This document shows positions 19,269 to 27,656 of a DNA stretch of 64,000 nt, piece by piece. This stretch comes from Trueperella pyogenes (GTDB lineage: Bacteria > Actinomycetota > Actinomycetes > Actinomycetales > Actinomycetaceae), in contig NZ_UHHW01000002.1 of the NCBI RefSeq assembly GCF_900460345.1, forward strand, positions 1,984,001-2,048,000, read 5' to 3'. Position 1 is the stretch's first letter, and each line of letters opens with the position of its first letter. A program made the position numbers and the translations under genes. The notes below the pieces were generated by a model that saw only the letters and a list, made by a program, of their open reading frames with translations, had not been told where the DNA came from and did no database searches.

Positions 19269-19476
19269 AAAGGATCATCGCATCATCTGTACTCTCGATT
19301 CTGTTCTTGCCAACCGTTCCATGACCCTCACCGAGCTCTCCGAACGAACTGGCCTGACCATGGCCAACCTGTCCATCCTGAAAACTGGCAAGGCGCGTGC
19401 CATCCGTTTCACCACCCTCACGGTGATCTGCGACGCTCTTAGCTGCGAACCTGGCGATCTTTTCACCCTCGGTTAG
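19258..19476 (+). CDS. Cro/C1-family HTH regulator (YozG-like)
   Basis: A 72-residue protein that is almost entirely one helix-turn-helix domain (LTELSERTGLTMANLSILKTGKARAIRFTTLTVICDALSCEPGDLF). It matches the small YozG-type regulators that travel with DUF2975. The start overlaps the DUF2975 stop by 11 bases. It probably represses its own operon through the ATCGAT palindromes upstream; this is inferred. Confidence 0.85.
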   Translation: MSSEKDHRIICTLDSVLANRSMTLTELSERTGLTMANLSILKTGKARAIRFTTLTVICDALSCEPGDLFTLG

Positions 19477-19496
19477 CGAGATGGCACACTGAGACC

Positions 19497-21872
19497 ATGT
19501 TTCTCAAGACTGCCCTACACTACGGCGGTGAGCAGCTCACCGGCCACGTCGTCGTCCCTGCGCGCGCCGCCCGCTTCGGCGTGTGGGGGCAGTGGGTCTC
19601 CCCCGCGGTTCGCCAAGCGCTGGAGGCCATCGGCGCAGGCCGACCGTGGATCCATCAGGCGAGAGCCGCAGACGCCGCACATGCCGGCCACAACGTGGTT
19701 CTCGCCACCGGTACCGGGTCTGGCAAGTCGCTCGCCGCGTGGGTGCCGGCTCTGTCGGCAATAGCCACCGCCCGCGCGCGAATCACCTCACTCGCTACGG
19801 CACGCTCTCGCCCCACTGCCCTCTATCTCAGCCCGACAAAAGCGCTCGGCGCCGACCAGGAAAACTCCTTAAGCAAACTTGCCGCGTTAGTAGACCCACA
19901 CATCGGTATCGCCACCGTGGACGGCGATGCCGACGGCCCTACCCGCAGCTGGGCTCGGCAAAGCGCAGACATCGTGCTCACTAACCCCGACTTCGCCCAC
20001 TTTGGACTCCTCGGCCGCCATGAGATGTGGCAGCGACTGTGGCGCGGCCTGCAGTTCATCGTCGTCGACGAATTCCATTCCTACCGCGGAGCTTTCGCTG
20101 CCAACGTCGCGCTGATAGTGCGCAGGCTAATGCGCGTAGCTCGCCACTACGGCGCCGACCCGCGGATCATTTTCCTCTCCGCCACTGCCTACGAGCCTGC
20201 CGTTTCGGCCCAGCGCTTCCTGGGCCCGGCCTTCGGGTCAGTCACGGCCATCGTCGAGGACGGTTCACCTGCTGGGCAGCGCGACATCCTCACACTGGCC
20301 TGCCGCGAGATCGAGGGCAAGGAGAAAGTGATCGACGACGAGGGCAACATCGACGTCCGACGTCGCGCGGCCAACACCGAGGCTGGTGAGCTGACCGCCA
20401 CCCTCGTCGCAAACGACGCCCGCGTGCTCACCTTTGTCCGCTCCAGACCCGGCACTGAGCGGGTAGCCGAAGTCTGCCGCGAGTACCTCCACGAGAGCGC
20501 ACCCCACCTCGAAGGCAGCGTAGCCGCTTACCGTGGCGGATACCTCCCCGAGGAGCGCCGCAACCTGGAACATCGGCTCCGCACTGGAGACCTGCGCGCT
20601 TTGGCTACCACCTCGGCGCTCGAGCTCGGCATCGATATCTCGGGCCTGGACGCCGTGATCCTCACCGGCTGGCCAGGCACGACGGCGTCGTTCCACCAGC
20701 AGATCGGACGCGCCGGGCGCGCAGGCAGTAACGGCCTGGCGATACTCATCGGGCGAGACAACCCGCTCGACCAGTACATCCTCAGCCATCCCGACACCCT
20801 CACAGCCAACCCCGAGATGAGCGTATTCGACCCGGCCAACCCGTGGATCTTGCCCGGCCACCTCTGCGCGGCGGCCACGGAGGTGGCGCTGACCGAGGCA
20901 GACCTGGAGATCTTCTCCCTGCCGTCCGCCGCACTCTTGGAAGAGCTCGAAGAGGCAGGCCTGCTCAAGCGCCGTCCGCGCGGCTGGTTCTGGAACCCAT
21001 CGCTGCATGTCAATCCGCACGATATGGTCGATATCCGCGGTGGCGGCTCCACCGTGTCGATCATCGATTCCGAATCAGGTTCGCTGCTCGGCACGGTCGA
21101 CGAGGCGCGCGCAGATTCCACTGTTCACCCCGGTGCCATCTACCTCCACCAGGGCGTGGCCTACATGGTCGAGACCTTGGAAGAGGAGGTGGCGCTCGTC
21201 CATCCACACCGCGATGAGGAGATCCGCACCTTCCCGCGCGAAGAGACACAGGTGGAAATCCTCTCCACCGAGGAGGAGATCGCACTACCAAACGGGACGT
21301 GGTGCCGCGGCCAGATCGTCGTCCAGTCTCGAGTAGTCGGATACGACGTCCGCCGCGTCTCGGACGGGGTGTATCTGGGCACTTTCCCGCTGTCCATGCC
21401 CACCCGTAGCCTGCGCACCACCGGTGTGTGGCTGACAGTGACGAACGACGCCGTCAGGTCGGCTGGCATCCGCATGGCAGATCTCCCCGGCACGCTTCAC
21501 GCCGCCGAGCACACGATGATCGCGCTACTGCCACTTTTTGCCACGTGTAGTCGCTGGGATATCGGTGGCCTGTCCACAGCCATGCATGGCCAAACCGGTC
21601 TGCCCACTATCATCGTCCACGACGCCATGGCTGGCGGTTCCGGCTGTGCAGACCGCGGCTTTGCGGCGCAAGAACGCTGGCTGCGCGCCACGCTCGACAC
21701 CCTCGATTCCTGCGATTGCACCCACGGCTGCCCGCGCTGCGTCCAGTCACCAAAGTGCGGCAACAACAACGAGCCGCTCGACAAGCACGGAGCCGCCACG
21801 CTATTGCGCTACCTGCTGGGATCCTGGCCCACCAGCCCTACGGACCGCGCGCTGGACCAGCTACAGCGCTAG
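19497..21872 (+). CDS. DEAD/DEAH-box helicase with DUF1998 (MrfA/Rv3649-like)
   Basis: A 791-residue superfamily 2 helicase. Visible motifs are TGTGSGKSLA (motif I), IVVDEFHSYRG (motif II), LSATAYEPA (III), ATTSALELGIDI (V) and QIGRAGRAG (VI). The C-terminal DUF1998 domain carries four cysteines in CDCTHGCPRC and PKCGNNNEPLD. Bacillus MrfA of this family takes part in repair of mitomycin damage, and the mycobacterial orthologue Rv3649 is also next to the Tad genes. The 3' end overlaps the opposing last Tad gene by 35 bases. Confidence 0.9.
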   Translation: MFLKTALHYGGEQLTGHVVVPARAARFGVWGQWVSPAVRQALEAIGAGRPWIHQARAADAAHAGHNVVLATGTGSGKSLAAWVPALSAIATARARITSLATARSRPTALYLSPTKALGADQENSLSKLAALVDPHIGIATVDGDADGPTRSWARQSADIVLTNPDFAHFGLLGRHEMWQRLWRGLQFIVVDEFHSYRGAFAANVALIVRRLMRVARHYGADPRIIFLSATAYEPAVSAQRFLGPAFGSVTAIVEDGSPAGQRDILTLACREIEGKEKVIDDEGNIDVRRRAANTEAGELTATLVANDARVLTFVRSRPGTERVAEVCREYLHESAPHLEGSVAAYRGGYLPEERRNLEHRLRTGDLRALATTSALELGIDISGLDAVILTGWPGTTASFHQQIGRAGRAGSNGLAILIGRDNPLDQYILSHPDTLTANPEMSVFDPANPWILPGHLCAAATEVALTEADLEIFSLPSAALLEELEEAGLLKRRPRGWFWNPSLHVNPHDMVDIRGGGSTVSIIDSESGSLLGTVDEARADSTVHPGAIYLHQGVAYMVETLEEEVALVHPHRDEEIRTFPREETQVEILSTEEEIALPNGTWCRGQIVVQSRVVGYDVRRVSDGVYLGTFPLSMPTRSLRTTGVWLTVTNDAVRSAGIRMADLPGTLHAAEHTMIALLPLFATCSRWDIGGLSTAMHGQTGLPTIIVHDAMAGGSGCADRGFAAQERWLRATLDTLDSCDCTHGCPRCVQSPKCGNNNEPLDKHGAATLLRYLLGSWPTSPTDRALDQLQR

Positions 21873-22272
21873 CCTCGTGGCCGCCAGTGACCCATGTGAA
21901 GGCCGATTGCTTACCCAGCGTGACCCGCACAGCCTGGCCTTCCACCGCGCATTTCACGGCGTAGCCTTTGGCCAAGGTCTCTGCCCGCGTGCACGCCTCT
22001 TGCGGGGAGCCCGTATCCCGGTAGGTGATTGCCGCCGAGATTGCGCACAGGTCCGCGACGTTTTGCGTCTCCATCCGCTCACCCACCGCATAGACCACCT
22101 GGAGCAGTAAAGTAGCGGTGAGCGCGAGCGCGAGCATCGCACCTGCCACGGCAACGCTGGCGAAGCCGGGCTCGCGTGCCAGCCGATACCGCGCAGCCAG
22201 GCAGGCCGCTGTCGAGCTTGCACTCCCCGGACCCGAATTGAACCTGACGGTATTCGCGTTGTGCTTATTCAT
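21838..22272 (-). CDS. TadE-like pseudopilin, helicase/secretion neighbourhood (Rv3654c-like)
   Basis: From ATG 22272 (MNKHNANTVRF) this protein of about 144 residues has one membrane helix after EPGFASVAVAGAMLALALTATLL and conserved ADLCAISAA. It matches the small actinobacterial proteins found only between the Tad genes and the Rv3649-type helicase. Unlike the two upstream pilin-like proteins it lacks the Glu at +5 after the Gly. It overlaps the preceding TadE gene by eight bases and the opposing helicase gene by 35. It is probably a minor pseudopilin. Confidence 0.75.
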   Translation of the reverse strand: MNKHNANTVRFNSGPGSASSTAACLAARYRLAREPGFASVAVAGAMLALALTATLLLQVVYAVGERMETQNVADLCAISAAITYRDTGSPQEACTRAETLAKGYAVKCAVEGQAVRVTLGKQSAFTWVTGGHEASAVAGPARGP

Positions 22273-22696
22273 TGCCCAGACCTCTCGCACTATGGGCTGA
22301 TCCAGGTTCCATGACGACGCGATGCTGACCAGTGAGTTCCATATCAACCCAGCTGTAAATTCCGCGTCCAGGGCGGCGGACGGTCACGGTCAAAATCTCC
22401 CCATCAAGAGACATTTTCACGTCTGCGCCGCTGCCCTCTGCTTGCGCAGCCAGTTGAGTCTCGCCCTTGATCGACACTTCACGGGCGATCTCCCTGGCCT
22501 CATTTGCGATGGCAACGTGTTGCCAGCCCAACAAGATCAGCGACGTCAGCACGAATCCCAGGAATACAAAAACCGGAGTGATGATGGCGAATTCAGCCGT
22601 GACCATGCCATCTTCACTACTGTGCAGCTGCTTGGCCTCGCCCCGTCTGCCAATCCTGGCCGATTCGGATCGAGCCCTGTTTCCCGTATTCCTCAT
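22265..22696 (-). CDS. TadE-like pseudopilin
   Basis: From ATG 22696, behind a strong AGGAGG, this 143-residue protein has a charged N-terminus, then EDGMVTAEFAIITP followed by a hydrophobic helix. The G/MVTAEF site has the Glu at +5 and Phe at +6 used by TadV-type prepilin peptidases. TadE proteins are minor pilins needed for Flp fibre assembly. It lies between the DUF4244 pilin and the Rv3654c-like gene in the usual order. Confidence 0.82.
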   Translation of the reverse strand: MRNTGNRARSESARIGRRGEAKQLHSSEDGMVTAEFAIITPVFVFLGFVLTSLILLGWQHVAIANEAREIAREVSIKGETQLAAQAEGSGADVKMSLDGEILTVTVRRPGRGIYSWVDMELTGQHRVVMEPGSAHSARGLGNE

Positions 22697-22762
22697 ATCT
22701 GCCTCCTTTCGCATCCATGAATTCGGCGAGTGAGTGGGCGGGTTTCCCCGCCCACCCGGCGA

Positions 22763-22945
22763 TTAACTGAATTTGAAAATGAGTTTGAAGATGGCAACAA
22801 GGCCGTCGCGGAACCAGTCCTGCTGAATGATCCAGATCAGGAGCCCAGCGATGGAAGTGGTTGCGACCGTGCCCACCGCGTACTCGGCCGACACCATTCC
22901 GGACTCCGCCTGGGGAACCAACATTTTCTTCATGTGTTTCATCAT
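22763..22945 (-). CDS. DUF4244 Flp-type pilin
   Basis: A 60-residue protein starting at the first of two ATGs (22945), with ESGMVSAEYAVGTVATTSIAG and a single membrane helix ending in KLIFKFS. G/MVSAEY is a good prepilin peptidase site with Glu5-Tyr6, as in Flp pilins. Its size and place after tadC match Rv3656c. It is probably the main subunit of the Tad-like fibre. Confidence 0.82.
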   Translation of the reverse strand: MMKHMKKMLVPQAESGMVSAEYAVGTVATTSIAGLLIWIIQQDWFRDGLVAIFKLIFKFS

Positions 22946-23105
22946 GACCAACTCTCTCTTGATATTTTCTGCCCCTCGGGGCTGCCACCGTGTGTGACAC
23001 AGCCAGTCTGCGCAAACGAAAAATCTCATGACGCCGATAATCAGCGATCGTGAATTGGCCTCCCGCAAGGACTCTTGTGGACATCTTTTCCGGCTTAGGA
23101 TCGGT

Positions 23106-23696
23106 TCACAGCAGCGCGCTCGCCGCGCCGGCGATGACCGGCACAATTCCCAGCAAAATAAATGCCGGCAGGAAGCATAGCCCGAGCGGCATCACCAGCT
23201 TCGCCCCGAGCCGCGCAGCTGCCTCTTTCGCCTTGCGTTGCCGTTGCAGGCGCAAGCTTTGCGCGCTTCGCTCGACGAGCGGCACGGGTGCGGCTCCGTC
23301 AGTCCAGGCAGCGCGCAGAGCCTCCCGCAGGCGCTCGTTCGCCGCTCCTTCCCACGCCTCATCCCATTTCGCCCCCATGAGGAGCAGGTTCGCAGTTTGT
23401 GTTCGCGCTTGCCCGCCCGCGGCCACGTCGAGAGCTTTCAGGGTGCTCGGTATCGATAGCCCGGAGCCCAACGCCGCCGCGGCAAGATCAAGCACGACGG
23501 CGGTATCCACCGCGAACTTTGCAGCAGGGGTGCCTTCCTGGCCGTCGGGGGATGACCACTTCGATACCCGCGTCCAATTCCGGCGCGCGCCCCGCTGAAC
23601 ACCGGCCAATCGGTCGGTGGGTCCTCCGCGCGAGCGAACCTGCCACGGCGTCCAGGCCGCCACGAGTAGCGCCGCTACGAACGCAAGAGCCAGCAT
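23106..23696 (-). CDS. Type II secretion F-domain protein (TadC-like)
   Basis: About 196 residues from ATG 23696, which overlaps the tadB-like stop as TAATG. The protein has an N-terminal membrane helix, a soluble part with the F-domain helices (LAAAALGSGLSIPSTLKAL) and two C-terminal helices (LGLCFLPAFILLGIVPVIAG). TadB and TadC form the inner-membrane platform on which the TadA ATPase works. It is shorter than the proteobacterial protein but fits actinobacterial versions. Confidence 0.82.
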   Translation of the reverse strand: MLALAFVAALLVAAWTPWQVRSRGGPTDRLAGVQRGARRNWTRVSKWSSPDGQEGTPAAKFAVDTAVVLDLAAAALGSGLSIPSTLKALDVAAGGQARTQTANLLLMGAKWDEAWEGAANERLREALRAAWTDGAAPVPLVERSAQSLRLQRQRKAKEAAARLGAKLVMPLGLCFLPAFILLGIVPVIAGAASALL

Positions 23697-24358
23697 TATT
23701 CCTCCTCTACCCGTGCGCGTGCGACCATCCGGTGCGTCCACACCACGCCCACCGCCTCGAATGCCACCCCGGCAGCGAGGGTGAGGTGCCCGAGCGGCGT
23801 CGTGAAGAGGAAGTCCAGCGGGTCAGCGCCCAGCGCAAAGCCCAGCAGCAACCCGAAAATGGGCAGGACGGCCAGCATTCGCGCCGACGTCTGCGGCCCG
23901 GCCAACGCCACCTCCCGCGCGCTCTTCGCCTCGCCGGATTCGGTAATTCCGGCCGCGCATGCCTCCAACACTTCGGCCATGGGGGCGCCTGTCCGAGAGC
24001 TCATCGTGCACACGGCGTAGGTGGCGGGCAGGGTGTGCAAGACGACGTCGTTGACCCCAACCCGCCGCCGCTCCCGCCACCTCATGTGTTCAAGCTGGCG
24101 CAAGGCGAGCGGTACGCCGTCGGTGTCTAGCACCGGATCTGTGACGGGTAGGCCGGCATGCTCCAGGGTTTGCGACCAGGCACGCTCCGGTGTCGATCCG
24201 GAGCGCAACCGCGTGGCGACTTCGGTGACGATCGCTCCCATGTCGAGGCTCGGGCGGGCCGCTTTTGGGGTTCGTGCCTTTGGCCGACGCCGCCTTGCCA
24301 CGTTGCGCCGCGGCACGCTTACGAACCCGACGAGAAGGAGGGCGATCGCCCAGATCAC
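23696..24358 (-). CDS. Type II secretion F-domain protein (TadB-like)
   Basis: The likely start is GTG 24358, which overlaps the TadA stop as GTGA and gives 220 residues beginning VIWAIALLLVGF. It has an N-terminal helix, a soluble region with F-domain features (GAPMAEVLEACAAGITESGEAKSAREVALAGP) and two C-terminal helices. It is the second platform protein of the Tad-like machine and is translated with TadA and TadC. Confidence 0.82.
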   Translation of the reverse strand: MIWAIALLLVGFVSVPRRNVARRRRPKARTPKAARPSLDMGAIVTEVATRLRSGSTPERAWSQTLEHAGLPVTDPVLDTDGVPLALRQLEHMRWRERRRVGVNDVVLHTLPATYAVCTMSSRTGAPMAEVLEACAAGITESGEAKSAREVALAGPQTSARMLAVLPIFGLLLGFALGADPLDFLFTTPLGHLTLAAGVAFEAVGVVWTHRMVARARVEEE

Positions 24359-25503
24359 GGCGTCGTCTCCAGGCCAAGGCGGGCAGCGAGTGCCGGCCAT
24401 CCTTCGGCGTACTCCACCCGCGCGTGCTGCCCCGGCTCGGAAGCGCGCAGCGCAATCGGGGCAAGTAGCTCCCCGCCGCGCCGCGCGAATACCGCGATCT
24501 CTGATACGAACCGCTGCCCGCCCGCGCGTCGCACGTGGATCGCCGCGTCCAGACCGGCGGCAGCCTGCGCGGCCACGGTCGCCTCATTCATGCCCGCGAG
24601 CGCGCCAAGCGCAACGAGACGGGCGGGAATGTCGGCGGTGGAATTGGCGTGAAGGGTGGCCCAGCCGCCCTCGTGGCCGGTATTGAGGGCGCCGAGGACG
24701 TCGCGCACCTCGGCTCCGCGGCATTCGCCAAGCACGATGCGGTCGGGGCGCATGCGCATTGCGGCCCGCACGAGGTCGCTCATCGTTACCTCTCCGGCTC
24801 CTTGCACGTTGGCCTTGCGCACCTGGAGGTGGATCACGTGGGGGTGGTTGGGCCGCAGTTCGGCCGACTCCTCGATGACCAAAATGCGCTGCTCGGCTCC
24901 AATCAGGGAGAGCATGGCGTTGAGGAAGGTGGTTTTTCCCGCTCCCGTCGCACCGGAGATGAGCACGTTCGCGCGCTGGCCCACGAGGAGACGCACCACA
25001 CGTGCAACCTCGCTCGCCACCGAGCCGCCCGCCTGCAGTTCCGCTAGCGTGAACACGCGGGCGCGGTGGGTGCGCAGCGAAATGAGTGTCCCTTCAGCGG
25101 ACAGCGGCGGGATCACCGCATGTAGGCGCACGCCGGAGGGGAATGTGCCATCGACGATCGGGCTGGCGTCATCCAGGCGCTGCCCACACGATGCCGCCAG
25201 GCGCACCGCGAGCGCCCGGGCCGCCTCCTCGCTTTCCAACTCGTCCTCGATCCGCTCCATCCCCGCTCCGCGGTCTATCCACACCTGCACGCCATTGACA
25301 ACGACGTCGGTCACCTCGCCGTCTTCCAACAGCGGCGCGATCACCGGCCCGGCCCCGATGAGTTCGCGCCTGATCTGCGCGTCCACTGCCGCTACGTCCG
25401 CGGTGAAGATGGCGCCCGGCACGGCCGCGAGCGCTCCGCGCAGGTTCTCGCCCGCCGCGAGGCGCCTGCGGATCGCAGCCAATTGCTGTTCGTTGAGGAT
25501 CAT
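24355..25503 (-). CDS. tadA: Tad secretion ATPase TadA/CpaF
   Basis: A 382-residue secretion ATPase with an N-terminal domain (EVTDVVVNGVQVWIDRG), Walker A ISGATGAGKTTFLNA, an Asp box near VIEESAEL, Walker B RIVLGECRG and the His box GGWATLHANS. It powers assembly of Flp-like fibres at the cytoplasmic face. It overlaps the CpaE-like gene upstream by ATGA and the TadB-like gene downstream by GTGA, so the whole locus is one tight operon. Confidence 0.93.
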   Translation of the reverse strand: MILNEQQLAAIRRRLAAGENLRGALAAVPGAIFTADVAAVDAQIRRELIGAGPVIAPLLEDGEVTDVVVNGVQVWIDRGAGMERIEDELESEEAARALAVRLAASCGQRLDDASPIVDGTFPSGVRLHAVIPPLSAEGTLISLRTHRARVFTLAELQAGGSVASEVARVVRLLVGQRANVLISGATGAGKTTFLNAMLSLIGAEQRILVIEESAELRPNHPHVIHLQVRKANVQGAGEVTMSDLVRAAMRMRPDRIVLGECRGAEVRDVLGALNTGHEGGWATLHANSTADIPARLVALGALAGMNEATVAAQAAAGLDAAIHVRRAGGQRFVSEIAVFARRGGELLAPIALRASEPGQHARVEYAEGWPALAARLGLETTP

Positions 25504-26465
25504 GCCCGCCCCTCTTTGAGATGCGCGAGAACTGCTCGCACGTCCCGATCCGCGCCTGAGCGTTTGCGATCGCCGGGGGCGACTCCGTGGTCGGTATCCC
25601 CGCGAGCCGAGCGCATGTTTCGCACGGGAAAGAGTGTGGGTGCGCCGATGACGCCCGCGAGGTGAGCCGCCTCCATCTTCGTGCCCACCGTCGTCCCCAC
25701 CGCGATCACCTGCCGCCCTAGCTGTGCGCGGCGGACGCGGGCGTGGGCGAGGGAGACGGCGTCAGGCCGGGTGACGAGGATGAGCGAGTCGCACCAGTCC
25801 AGGAGTGCGCGGTCGGGGGACGTCGGCAGCGTGGCGCTCACCGGCAGGTCGAGCACTGTCCACGGGTGCGTCTGCGCAAGCGCGGTGATGACGCGGATCG
25901 CAGCGGCGGCGTCGGGCACGCCGCCGCGATCGTCGGCGGAAACGACGTGGACGTCGTGCCAGCGTGGCAGTACCCGCGTCAGCCGACCGGGGAGGATCGC
26001 GCCTTCCCCAGCGAGGTCTGCCCAGCGTTCGCCGGGCTCGGCATCGATCGCCAGCAGGTGGTCGATGCCTGCAGATACCGGGTTCACGTCGACCAGCGCG
26101 CACTCTTCATCTGCGGCGATGAGCCGCGCCAGCCAGGCCGCCAGCGTGGAGGTGCCCGCCCCGCCATGCGCACCCACGACGCCGATCACCCGCCCGCGCC
26201 TGGTCAGGCCAACGGCCGCCATGAGTTCGAGCACGTCGGCTGATTCGTTGGGATTCAGCCGCACGTGCCCGCGTGGAAAGTAGGGACTGTACATGTCGTG
26301 GAAGTGGGCGTCGAGGAAGCCGGGGGTGTCGGCGTCGTCGAACATGAGGACGGCTGAGGTATTGGCCCATACAAAATCTATCCCGACCAGCTCAGCCAGG
26401 CGCGCAAGCTCCTCCCCGGTTGCCTTATCCGCGCCCCGATAGGCCACCGAACGCATACTCTCCAT
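25500..26465 (-). CDS. CpaE/Ssd-like MinD-family protein
   Basis: Resembles the CpaE/TadZ ATPase-like localisation factors and mycobacterial Ssd (septum site determining protein, Rv3660c). An N-terminal receiver-like part precedes GVVGAHGGAGTSTLAAWLA, where the deviant Walker A lysines of MinD are replaced (GGAGTST), as often seen in actinobacterial members. The start could be ATG 26465 or 26456; the latter has GGAG three bases upstream. It heads the Tad operon. Two inverted DnaA boxes lie just upstream. Confidence 0.82.
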   Translation of the reverse strand: MESMRSVAYRGADKATGEELARLAELVGIDFVWANTSAVLMFDDADTPGFLDAHFHDMYSPYFPRGHVRLNPNESADVLELMAAVGLTRRGRVIGVVGAHGGAGTSTLAAWLARLIAADEECALVDVNPVSAGIDHLLAIDAEPGERWADLAGEGAILPGRLTRVLPRWHDVHVVSADDRGGVPDAAAAIRVITALAQTHPWTVLDLPVSATLPTSPDRALLDWCDSLILVTRPDAVSLAHARVRRAQLGRQVIAVGTTVGTKMEAAHLAGVIGAPTLFPVRNMRSARGDTDHGVAPGDRKRSGADRDVRAVLAHLKEGRA

Positions 26466-26515
26466 GCCGCGAGTCTGGCAAAAACGGCACACTCGGCACA
26501 GTCTCTGCGCCAATC

Positions 26516-26540
26516 TGTGGATAATCTTGGGTTATCCACA
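26516..26540. promoter_or_regulatory. Two inverted perfect DnaA boxes
   Basis: TGTGGATAA (26516-26524) and TTATCCACA (26532-26540) are both exact matches to the consensus DnaA box, in opposite orientation and separated by seven bases. They lie in the divergent region between the cpaE/ssd-like gene and the membrane protein gene. Confidence 0.75.
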
Positions 26541-26618
26541 CAGGCACGCCGCAAAGTTCTGGCTCATTTGCACGCTTTCTCGTTAGGCTGGATCCAGAAC
26601 TGTCAAAAGGAGGCACCC

Positions 26619-27656
26619 GTGTCCACTCCCACCGATCCGTATAACTCCAGCTCCCGCCGTCCCTTCGACGACGACGATTCCATCCTCGAGCCCCTGCCGG
26701 AGCCAGCTGAGCAAGCCGAAGCGCCGCACGCCCTCGATAAGGAGGAGGCGGCGGCTGATGGACACGACGAACCCGCGCCCGATGCAGCCAGTCCCGCCGA
26801 ATCACCCAGCCCGTGGGCGGCTGAGGCGCCCGCGCCGACTGACCGGCCTGAACAGACTGAGCAGCCCACCGATCTACCCGCGCCCGCTGAGCCTGTGGCG
26901 GCCGCCCAGCCGGAACACCGCGGCCCGACCCGCACCTCCGTCATGAGCGCCACGACGATCGGCGCCTTCGCCGCCGCTCCGAGCGCTGCGCCGACCGCGG
27001 CCAGCCCCGACTCGACGGCGAGTCCGGCCACAACGATCTCAGAGCCCGCGTTCATCGCCGCAACCGACACCGACGAGCGCCGCGAGCGCTGGTCTAACGA
27101 CCCCGGCGACGACGTTCTCACCGAAGACATTCCCGCTGAGCCCAAGAAGCGCGGCCTAGCGCACGTCGGCACGTTCTTCCTCACCCTGCTCCTCCTGCCT
27201 GTGGCCTGGTATTTCATCTCCGACGCCGGCGCGCGCCTCGCTGTCGTGCCTGGCAACCCGTGGCTGACCGGCTCCGTGCAGCTCATGCCGCTGGGCGAAC
27301 TGCTGGCGGGCATCGTCGTCGTCGGCGTGATCTGGCTTGCGGCGCGCGCGTCTTCGCTCGGCGCGCAGGTGCTCGGCACGATTGTGTTCCTCGCGGGCGC
27401 GGCGGCGCTGGTGGTGCCGCAGCTCGCCCAGAACCTCATCGCCCAGCTCAACATCGCTATCGGCAGCTACAACGCCTTTACCGGCAACGTCGTCTACCAC
27501 CTGACCAACGATCTCGCCAGCGGCCGCCTCGCCGTCTTCGGCGCCTTGCTGCTGCTCACCGGCCTGGTCGCGCACGGTTCACGACGCCGCGGCCAGACCT
27601 ACGCCACCGCCCTCACGCGCCGCCACTACCTGCTCAAAGAGTCTGATGCCAGCTGA
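26619..27656 (+). CDS. Conserved membrane protein with disordered N-terminus
   Basis: The start is GTG 26619 behind AGGAGG, giving 345 residues. Roughly the first 190 are rich in Pro, Ala, Glu and Asp with little predicted structure. After a KKRGLAHVG segment come about four membrane helices (TFFLTLLLLPVAWYF, LAGIVVVGVIWLAARA, LGTIVFLAGAAALVVPQ, RLAVFGALLLLTGLVAHG). I do not recognise a family. The 3' end overlaps the start of the hydrolase gene by 11 bases, so the two are co-expressed. A role at the cell envelope is a guess from topology. Confidence 0.75.
   Translation: MSTPTDPYNSSSRRPFDDDDSILEPLPEPAEQAEAPHALDKEEAAADGHDEPAPDAASPAESPSPWAAEAPAPTDRPEQTEQPTDLPAPAEPVAAAQPEHRGPTRTSVMSATTIGAFAAAPSAAPTAASPDSTASPATTISEPAFIAATDTDERRERWSNDPGDDVLTEDIPAEPKKRGLAHVGTFFLTLLLLPVAWYFISDAGARLAVVPGNPWLTGSVQLMPLGELLAGIVVVGVIWLAARASSLGAQVLGTIVFLAGAAALVVPQLAQNLIAQLNIAIGSYNAFTGNVVYHLTNDLASGRLAVFGALLLLTGLVAHGSRRRGQTYATALTRRHYLLKESDAS

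Noticed and set aside
26516-26540. Replication origin suggested by the DnaA boxes
   Set aside because: Only two boxes, no AT-rich unwinding region, and no dnaA, dnaN or gyrB nearby.
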